Notes under the pieces: model-generated | Told to the model about the DNA's origin: nothing | Databases searched by the model: none | Seen by the model: the letters and a program-made list of their open reading frames with translations, nothing else | Shown here: in pieces, positions 57,061-64,000 of the stretch | Numbering within the stretch: position 1 is the first letter of the stretch | How the letters are laid out: each line of letters starts with the position of its first letter | Made by a program: the position numbers and the translations under genes | NCBI RefSeq assembly: GCF_964656455.1 | Contig: NC_135717.1 | Location: 11,499,033-11,563,032, forward strand | Source of the DNA: Halichoerus grypus | Taxonomy: Eukaryota > Chordata > Mammalia > Carnivora > Phocidae | Reading direction: 5' to 3' | Length of the DNA stretch: 64,000 bases

Positions 57061-58194
57061 ATTCCTTCTCGAAGAAGAGATCCTGGGAATAGAGAGGGGC
57101 CCAGCTGTCTCACTCACTCATTCATTCACAAACCCTTATGAATCACTGACCCGGCGCCAAGACATGCGACTTCTGGTTTGTTCCTTTCGGGTCCTTTCTC
57201 TTCCAGCCCCAGAGCTGATGAGACGCAGTCCAGATCAGTGTTCTGCTTTGACTCAGATCACAGAAGTACAATAAATATCTTTTCTTTATCCAGCCATAAA
57301 TATTGATTGGACGGCTTCTTATATCATCTGATTGCTAATGGCGCATCTGCTTAGACATGTCTTTGTCCAAAATTCTTTCAAAGCAGCTGCATGGAACCTG
57401 AGCTGTAATTTCCCTAACCCATCCGTCAACATCTACGCCCAGCTCCCCACCACCTACGGAAACGTTCGACGCACTTACAACCACAGCTGGTTCTCAGCAC
57501 TTACACTATAATTCGCCAATTACCAAGGCTTAAAAAATCATTCCAGGGTGGACCAGGAATTATATAAGCCACGGATATAACAGTGATTATACCTGGCCCT
57601 TCTGGGTGGCTCTCACCTCAGCCACAGGAATCACTTTGCAAATACTAATTAGTTGTATTCGTTCGGGGATGTCTTGTGCGGAATGTGGTAGCTGCTGGAG
57701 CCGGGGAGAGAAGCCCTGAGTCACTCCATCAATCCAACAGGAAGGTCAGTGGCTCAGAGCCCTGCTTTAGTCTACATAGTGTCCCAGAGAACACAATGAG
57801 TCAACAGAGGTGCTTCTGGCAAAGGTTGCAGGAACCGAGGGGAAAAGAATGGAGTAATGATGGCCCGAGGGCTCCCAAATTCGTATTGAGGAGGGGAAAT
57901 TGGAACAATCTCCATGGGAGTTAATGACGGGCGTAGTGAGAAACCGAGTCAAGGTCTCTCCCAACCTGACTGCCTACACCTGGTTTAGGTTTGCCAGACA
58001 TCTTGACATGCACACCAGGATGGTTGTTCAATTGGCCTCCGATCCCTGGCCTTTCCCTTCTCCAAATAAACGTGCTCATCGCTGTGGATCTCCCCATACC
58101 ACACTTTGAATCAGGTAATTATCTGCTGGGAGTCTCTAACGCCCTCTGACCCCACCCCTGCCATTACCTTTCATACGGGTCAGGGGGATGTCGA
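57061..58194. other. unassigned, repeat-poor sequence
   Basis: No repeat recognised. The part 57270-57660 is AT-rich with homeobox- and HNF1/MEF2-like AT cores (ataaatattgattgg; tactaattagttgtattcg) but no simple repeats; it may be conserved non-coding DNA. Not verified. Confidence 0.4.
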
Positions 58195-58405
58195 GCCTGC
58201 TGCCTGTTTTTGTAATAAAGTTTTATTGGCACAGGGGCCACTGTCATCATTTATGCCAGGTCCATGGCTGCTTTGGTGCTTCAGCAACCACGCTGAGTGG
58301 TTATACCAGAGATCACTTGGCTTGCAAAGCATAAACTACTCTCTGGCCCTCTGGAGAAAAAGGTTTCCAGTCCATGATCTGTGGCAGTGCTTTTCATACC
58401 TTTCA
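58195..58405 (-). mobile_element. MER20-type hAT element (antisense)
   Basis: The order tgcctgtttttgtaataaag, ttttattggcacaggggcca, tccatggctgctttggtgct, gatcacttggcttgcaaagc and ctctggccctctggagaaaa is the reverse of MER20 (ggccagatagtaaatatttt...caataaaactttatttacaaaaaca). It is about 210 bp, the full-length size. MER20 copies have been linked to endometrial enhancers in some mammals, which says nothing about this copy. Confidence 0.8.
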
Positions 58406-58689
58406 TCTAAAGCACTTCGAAAAGAAAAGGGTATCCGTGGGCTTCTCACAAGTGCAAAAAGACTCTAACATTTTCTGGTTTAATCTTAAAATCCTGTGAC
58501 TTTTCTATTACAATGTATTCGTGTGTGTCTTAGTATAAAAAACCACAGCTATTTTGTTTGTCCCAAATCTACGGATAAAATTCATGACCCGAGAAAATTA
58601 ATGACAAAGATTATTTTGTGTTCCAAAATGAGAAGGATGGACTCGCGGGTTCAGTCCCAACCCTTTCAGGCTAGCCTCTGAGGGTCCGT

Positions 58690-59170
58690 GCTAGCGACAA
58701 CCTAGAAACTGAATGGACACTGATTGAGTTGGGGCCCAGACAGGAAAACAGAAGCCACTCCAGGTAATCTAAAAAAAGGGAATTTTATGCAGGGGATTGG
58801 TTACAAAGGGGACAAAAGAACTAAGACATCAAAGAGGGGACAGTAAGACTACTAAGATATTCCCACAGCAGGAAGCTGCTACCCTCCTGGTCACCTCCTC
58901 CTAGGGCTGGAGACAAAGGGAAGAGGCAGGGCTGGTAGAACTCAGGAGCTGAGGTCCATCCCACAGATGGATGAGCTGGGATGACAGAAGAACAATTGTA
59001 GCTCCCAAGGTTCTCTTTCCTCTGCCCTCCAATCTCCCACTGGCACCCCCTACTGGCACAGCCCTGCTAGGAGCCACGTGGCAAAGGAGCCTGGGAATTG
59101 TAGTTCTGTTGCACACTACAGAGTTAAGAGATGGTGATAGGTCTGAGGGCAAATAAGCAAATGACTGGCG
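58690..59170. mobile_element. unassigned ancient repeat
   Basis: The order ccagacaggaaaacagaagc, aagggaattttatgcagggg, attggttacaaaggggacaa, ggaagctgctaccctcctgg, ggagcctgggaattgtagtt and tctgagggcaaataagcaaa resembles a dispersed mammalian repeat (opening similar to caggaaaagagaaaccattcc...ggaattggttacacagg). I cannot name the family. Confidence 0.4.
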
Positions 59171-60139
59171 TAGATGTCCATGAGGGGATGTTGCTGCCAT
59201 TAGAAAGAGTCCATCCAGGTGGCCACCAAGAGGCCAGAGAGAGTGACAGAGCCTCAGTGAATTCATTACAGTGCAGGATCTGGTCCTCAGGGTTATGACA
59301 CAGAGTCATTCTCTGACCACCAATTATTGTCTCGTAATGTATGTTTCATTCGCTGCAATGAAATTCATCCGGAAAGGTAACACATAAAAAACCAGAGTAA
59401 CTCTCTAGCCGATGGGACATTTGAGAGGCCTGAACATGATTTTCCTGTAGGAAAACTGCAAGGAAATCCAAATCATCTGCAGAGTCTTTGGAGCAGGGAG
59501 GCAGCGCCAGGGGGCACCTGTTTTATGATCAGTATGTTTTCGGGCATTGGGTTCCCACAGGGTCCCTAGCAAGGCTATGCACGCCATCAAAACCAGATCC
59601 GCCTCATGGGTCAAGGCCCCTCTCAGCAGAACTGTACCTATAGGAGCACAGCTGGTGTTTGCTCAGCGACTTTATCTGTCATGCTTTTATGGCTGGCTAA
59701 TGGGAAACTCTTTATTTGGATAGGCTAACACAATCAATCACGTCTTAATCTGGCCTGTGAGACAGTCTGCCTCTTCGAGAAGACACATCTTGGCTTTCCT
59801 CTTTCTATGTTACTACGATGACTCAGCTGTCAGAGGCAGCCATTTACAGAAGGCTGGCCTGGCAGGATGCAGGCATGGGATGAGATGGGTTGACCCAAGC
59901 CCCTCCCATGCCACATTCAGGCCCCCTTTTTCACATAAAATACTCTGATTTTATTATGGCCTGGGTTTTGCTTAACTTCCAAAATGACATAGCAAAGGAC
60001 AGGAACCATGTCTTCCTGACCTCTAGTCCCAACAGCGCTTGGTATCTTGGTAGGTGCCCATATCTCTCTTCAGACTTTCCCCTAAATCATCCTATTGTTA
60101 AGTAGCTTTAATTTTTAGAGTATTCTTCCTTCTTTTGAC
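59171..60139. other. unassigned sequence, possible L2 scrap
   Basis: No gene recognised. At about 59985-60070 aaggacaggaaccatgtctt and aacagcgcttggtatcttgg, taggtgccc resemble an L2 3' end in sense orientation. Segment 59330-59400 and 59690-59760 are AT-rich without repeats. Confidence 0.4.
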
Positions 60140-60470
60140 CTAAAGTCTTATCATGTCATCCATTTGCCTTAGGTCATCCTCTCAAGTCACACAGAATAAT
60201 TCTATTCCTTCTTCTATGTGGCAACCCTTGAGATATTTGAATAGAGGTATTAGGTTGTGCCCGTGTCTCCTTTTCTCTCAGTCATTCCTTTTATATTTTG
60301 GGCATTATGTAATGCGCATCACACTGTTCAAGGAGCATCCATTCCGAAAACCTACCCTACACATTGACTGGACACTCCATTCAAATCATGCCTGACACTG
60401 AACATGATTCCTAGGTAGTCATATCTATCTTACTGTTGTCATGTGCTCTTGGAAGTCACTTTAGATAACT
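60140..60470 (-). mobile_element. CR1/L3-like LINE remnant (tentative)
   Basis: The stretch gtggcaacccttgagatatt, tgaatagaggtattaggttg and tgtctccttttctctcagtc, then cactgaacatgattcctagg, recalls the antisense CR1/L3 3' region (acagcccttcaaatatttga...tcatgtcccccc...actgaacacagtactccagg). It is diverged and the call is weak. Confidence 0.35.
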
Positions 60471-60738
60471 TTATTCTCCCATGGCTCTTGCATCCATGAG
60501 GTCTTCAGCTCTTTGGAACAATGTAGGCTACCAGACCCCTTTCTTCCAGACCAGCTCTGCATCATCGCATTCCTGGGCTCGAGCTACAGATCCTAGAGCC
60601 CCTCTGGGATTGAGCTGTCCATGCCCAGCCACCTTCTCACTTGCCACAGAGGTTTTAGTTAATATTCAAAGTACATTGATATAAATGTGTTCAATCTTAT
60701 AATGTTCTTCTACAACACAAGTTTGAGATGATCCATCA

Positions 60739-60754
60739 GAGAGAGAGAGAGCGA
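60739..60754. repeat. short (GA)n
   Basis: Imperfect GA run (gagagagagagagcgaaaga), isolated; no SINE is attached. Confidence 0.8.
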
Positions 60755-60804
60755 AAGAGATGACTATTATCACCAGTTGCCTGGTGCCAACAGCTCGTCT
60801 CTAC

Positions 60805-61250
60805 CACCCTCAGCTCTCACCAGACAACTGCAATGGCCTGCCTCCAGCCTATTCTCCACAAAGCTATGAGCTTTGGAATGCAAATCCGACCCTAACACTC
60901 TCCTACTTAAAACATTCCAATGGCTCCCTTTTGTTCTTGGGACAAAGACCGAAATTCCTAACATGGTCTTTGTGGCCTTCCACAGATACTTTGGAAACCA
61001 CTTAACTGTCTCTTACTTCCCCTCCCCAGACTAGATCAAGCACATCCCTCTAGGACACAGTCTCATAGCCCCATGTACCCTTACGATGGTTATGTAATTT
61101 CACATGTATGTGCGTGACTCTGATAGAAGTCTGTCTTCACTGTAGAGTGTGAGCTCAGGGACCATGCCTGTTTATGCTCATCAGAGCCCCAGCATCAGGC
61201 ACAGGACCTGACACATAGAAAGTCCTCAGTAAGTATTTGTGAATGAAAAG
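60805..61250 (+). mobile_element. L2 LINE 3' part (sense)
   Basis: Sense L2: ccagacaactgcaatggcct, gcctccagcctattctccac, attccaatggctcccttttg, catggtctttgtggccttcc, gagctcagggaccatgcctg and cacatagaaagtcctcagta with aagtatttgtgaatga. It ends at the L2 3' terminus. Frames are broken. Confidence 0.85.
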
Positions 61251-61267
61251 AAAGAAGGATGGTAGAG

Positions 61268-61755
61268 TGGGCTAGATAATAAGCCCCCCGCTCAAAATTA
61301 TCCACATCCTTATCCCCAGAACTTGTGAATGTTACCTTACATGGTAAATGAGGACTTGCAGATGGGATTAAGTTAAGGATTTTTGAGATGAGGGGATTCT
61401 CCTGGATTATCCAGGGGAGTCCAATGTGGTCACGAGGTCCTCACAAAAGAGAGGGAGGCAAGGAGGTCAAAGGACAAAGGAGGAGGTATAACGATGGAAG
61501 CAGGAAGCCGGAATGGTTCCAGGAAGGAGTCATGAGCCACGGGATGCAGGAGCCTCCAGAAGCAGAAGAGGCCAGGACACAGATCCTCCCCTAAAGACTG
61601 TAGAAAGAACCTACACTGCCACCACCTTGACTTTAGCCCCGGGGGATGGGTTTTGGACTTCTGGCCTCTATAACTGTGGGATAATAAGTATGCAGTGTTT
61701 TCAGCTGCTGGGTTTGAAGCAAATCTGTTAGGGCGGCCATAGGAAACTAATACAG
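61268..61755 (+). mobile_element. MaLR (MLT1-type) LTR, solitary
   Basis: The order ttatccacatccttatcccc, gaacttgtgaatgttacctt, gcagatgggattaagttaag, gatttttgagatgaggggat, cctggattatccaggggagt, a central agaagcaggaagccgg region, ttttggacttctggcctcta and gaaactaatacag is that of an MLT1-type LTR. It is about 490 bp, near full length for such LTRs. No internal retroviral sequence or second LTR is visible, so it is a solo LTR. Frames here (68-121 codons) are not genes. Confidence 0.85.
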
Positions 61756-63139
61756 ATAGGAAGAAGAAGGGGAAAGAAGAAGACAAAGAAGACATTGCTG
61801 TCTTCGTTGAACCTTTGGGAAAAGGTAAGAAATACCTGACCTAAAAAATACCTAAGAGAAAAGGTCTTTCGGAGAGATCAAAGCTTGTCTACCCAGGTAA
61901 GGATCCACTGTCCTTGAAAAGGGGCCTTTCTACATGAGAATATAGTGTGCCCAGGGGGTTTTGTGATTCTGTCAAGGACTTCCCGCCCCCACCCCCTCCG
62001 GCCCTGACACTTGGCAGGGCACACTCTCCCTGCCGTTACACCTGGAAACAGCTCACTCTCCTCCAGCGGCCCCTCTGCACCCTGCCAGGCGAGTGACCCT
62101 CTCCGTGCCCCATCAGCACCCCTTGATGCCCCCTCAGCACCCCCAGTGACTTCTGGTAACCCAAAGAGCTTGAGCAGCCAATGATGCCTGAACTGCTATT
62201 CGAGAGTGGCAGGTGAGGCAAAGCTCGAGTCCTATCTTCTAGGTCCTTGTCCAGTGCCCTGTCCACCACCTTGTCTACAGGTCGGAAAGATCAGGATGTC
62301 TCGGGTTCTATCTAGAGAGGGGGAAAAAAAAAATGACCCTTACTAAAACCTTGCCCACCAGAGAGACCCCACTGTACTTCCATCTGCAAATCCCACTCAA
62401 AATGTGTTCCAGAGCGCGTCTTTTCTCCCTCCTCGCTGGCCAAGGCTTGCCTGGCATGTGTCCTAATTTCCCTCTGTCTCAAAGAAGCCCCCTGACCGAA
62501 GGGGGCTGGTTCTCCTATTCAGACTATAACCTCCCTGCCTCAGCAAATGACATGACATTTGCATAAAGCCTGAATTGAGATGCTCTGGAGCAGGTGATGC
62601 ATTCAGAAAGCCCCTTGCTCTGTTCCCGTCCGTCAGCCTCGCCGGAGATCATCTGCCCCACGCCTCTGTTTCTGCACAAGCAGCCTCAGACACAGCGCGG
62701 GGAGGCAGGAATTGGGCCAGCTGCCTGACGACTTTAATGTTAAAATGTGTTGAACATTCACAGGCCACAGAACTCTGCTAAGTGAACCAAATGGGCCTCC
62801 CTAAAGCCATATGCTCACTCCATCACATCCCAGCTGCAGCCTCCCGTGAACAGGGAGCAGACTCGCTGGGGAAGCATTGGGCTTGTTTTTTTTTTTTTTT
62901 TTTCCATTTTCCTTCCTCTTGAACTGCTAATACCAGATGCTGATGTCACAAGCCAAGAAGTGGCAGAGAAAAGTCAGCGGCAAGCAGAGCATCCCCAGAG
63001 AGCAAAGACTTACCCTTTCTTAACGAGCCCTTTTTAGAGGCATCTTTAGACTTTGGCATCCCTGCGCCCAGTTGAAGGGTGAGACCGTCACTACATGGTC
63101 AGAAGCTGCGGCAGAGACTAGCTAGCTCCTCACCAAAAC
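61756..63139. other. unassigned sequence
   Basis: No repeat family recognised. A T19 run lies at 62885-62903 without a SINE or L1 body beside it. Frames up to 82 codons. Repeat-poor. Confidence 0.5.
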
Positions 63140-63358
63140 ACATTCCTCTTTCTCTCGGGCACACAGCTCAACCATAACTGTGAGCCTCCAGCTGAGCAAC
63201 GCATGGCCAATGCCTGAGTTTTGGCCAATGGAATGGACCACAGGCCACTTCCATAAAAATGGACTCTTCCATAAAAATGGCCAGGACTGTCCTGATTTTA
63301 GCACTGTGTCCTGGGAAATCTTTCAGTCTCTGGCAAACGGGAATGGTTAATCATCCTG
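63140..63358. mobile_element. unassigned ancient repeat with an 18-bp tandem duplication
   Basis: The segment ttggccaatggaatggacca echoes the repeat at 8770. The right part ggccaggactgtcctgattt, tagcactgtgtcctgggaaa and ctggcaaacgggaatggtta resembles a DNA-transposon terminus known by pattern only. CTTCCATAAAAATGG occurs twice (63248-63262 and 63266-63280). Confidence 0.4.
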
Positions 63359-63412
63359 GTGACCCCCACGGGCACCTGCCAGCTATAGACAGAATTTGGG
63401 GCCCTTCCTTGA

Positions 63413-63622
63413 TCATGGTTCTCAGATTTCAGCCTGCATCACTTCGGAGGGCTTGGTAAATCACAGATTGCTAGGCTCCAGCCCTTCTGTTTCTGATTTC
63501 GTAGGTCTGGGGTGGGGCTCAGGAATTTACATTTCTAACAAGCTCCCGCCTCTTCCCACCCCCACCCGGTCCCCAGAGAACTGTGCTCCTGGGCCAGGGA
63601 CCACCCTTGGAGAACCCTGCCC
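63413..63622 (-). mobile_element. MER5A-type hAT element (antisense)
   Basis: Antisense MER5A: tggttctcagatttcagcct, cttggtaaatcacagattgc, ttctgatttcgtaggtctgg, ggtggggctcaggaatttac, atttctaacaagctcccg and ccttggagaaccctg. Length about 210 bp with a small insertion in the right half. Non-coding. Confidence 0.85.
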
Positions 63623-63627
63623 TAGGT

Positions 63628-63813
63628 CAGTGGTTCTCAAACTTTGCTACATATTAGAGTTCCCGGGGGGGGGGGGGGGGGCACTTAAAAAACATTCCAT
63701 TTCCTAGGCTGTCACCCAGATCAATGCACCAGACTGGGAGTGAGTCCTAGTTGGCAGTGGATTTTCAAGTTCTACAGGTAATTCCAGCTTTCAGCCAAGT
63801 TTGAGAACCAGTG
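63628..63813 (+). mobile_element. MER5-type hAT element (sense) with a G17 run
   Basis: The terminal inverted repeats are clear: cagtggttctcaaactttgc at the left and aagtttgagaaccagtg at the right. It is about 186 bp. Inside are agagttcccggg with the G17 homopolymer at 63665-63681, acattccatttcctaggctg and tcacccagatcaatg. Non-coding. Confidence 0.85.
63665..63681. repeat. G17 homopolymer
   Basis: Seventeen consecutive G residues in a MER5-type element. Consensus has only five to six G here (cacctggggga). Such runs are rare in mammals, slip easily and can form quadruplexes; sequencing error in length is also likely. Confidence 0.9.
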
Positions 63814-63817
63814 CCCA

Positions 63818-63990
63818 AGATCAGTGTTTTCAAATGTTAATGTCCCCGTGAATCACCTGGAGACACTATTAAAATGCGGACTTTCCATTCAGTCAGTCTG
63901 GGAAAAAGCCTGGGATTTTTGCATTTTTAATAAGTTCCTAGGTCCTGATGAAGGGAGGTATTGGCCTGAGCTACCACGCTTGGAGTAACA
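63818..63990 (+). mobile_element. third MER5-like element (sense), worn
   Basis: The order tgttttcaaatgttaatgtc, gtgaatcacctggagacact, tattaaaatgcggactttcc and gggatttttgcatttttaat with aagttcctaggtcctgatg fits a diverged MER5/MER58-like element. Its left TIR (agtgttttcaaat) is worn and its right end may run past the readable part. Confidence 0.55.
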
Positions 63991-64000
63991 AGGCCTCAGC

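Noticed and set aside
61268..61755. endogenous retrovirus provirus
   Set aside because: Only one MLT1-type LTR is present; no internal region, primer-binding site or second LTR is visible, so it is a solo LTR.
62885..62903. T19 run as the tail of an antisense SINE or L1
   Set aside because: No SINE core, L1 3' UTR or target duplication follows it; it may be a tail whose body is lost or simple slippage.

Overview
The window is nuclear DNA from a mammal of order Carnivora, most likely an arctoid caniform (bear, seal or mustelid group). The diagnostic signal is 19 copies of a tRNA-derived CAN-SINE. Its head (cgcctgggtggctcagt), its ctgcctt(c/t)ggctcagg core, its (TC)n stretch and its AATAAATAAA plus poly(A) tail fit arctoid copies better than the dog SINEC_Cf or the cat form as I remember them. 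The species assignment is inference. There is no bacterial-type gene, rRNA, canonical tRNA gene, CRISPR array or retroviral coding region, and I could not support a single protein-coding exon. The open frames present are short and overlap one another, and the ones with recognisable protein sequence are LINE ORF2 remains.

Layout. 1-20.5 kb: mostly unassigned sequence with scattered ancient repeats: a 1.2-kb antisense L2, MER5A, a MaLR-type LTR remnant, a Tigger MITE split by a young SINE, MIRs, and a 1.4-kb sense L2 at 16.3-17.7 kb. 20.5-27.0 kb: one long, heavily decayed sense L1M peppered by seven CAN-SINEs, with an eighth just past its 3' end. 27-31.8 kb: mixed unassigned sequence, MIRs and SINEs. 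31.8-35.2 kb: a second decayed L1M. 36.2-38.8 kb: an antisense L2 interrupted by a sense L1M and by a younger antisense L1 that carries internal tandem duplications. 38.8-43 kb: mainly unassigned sequence, including an AT-rich block and a local GC-rich patch. 43.5-53.7 kb: L1M, L2, MIR and SINE fragments, a young L1 with a perfect-looking target duplication, and a textbook 5'-inverted (twin-primed) L1 inside a MIR. 53.7-60 kb: the most repeat-poor part, possibly rich in conserved non-coding sequence, and home to a striking 54-bp inverted duplication. 60-64 kb: CR1/L3-like, L2, MaLR LTR and three MER5-type hAT elements in a row.

The nesting gives a relative chronology: L2, MIR, MER5 and MaLR are oldest, then L1M and Tigger, then carnivore L1 and older CAN-SINEs, then the young SINE subfamily. 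The window reads as an intron or intergenic desert. The observations most worth testing are the 54-bp inverted duplication at 54622/55375 in otherwise non-repetitive DNA, and the microsatellites that arose at the same internal site of two different L1 copies.
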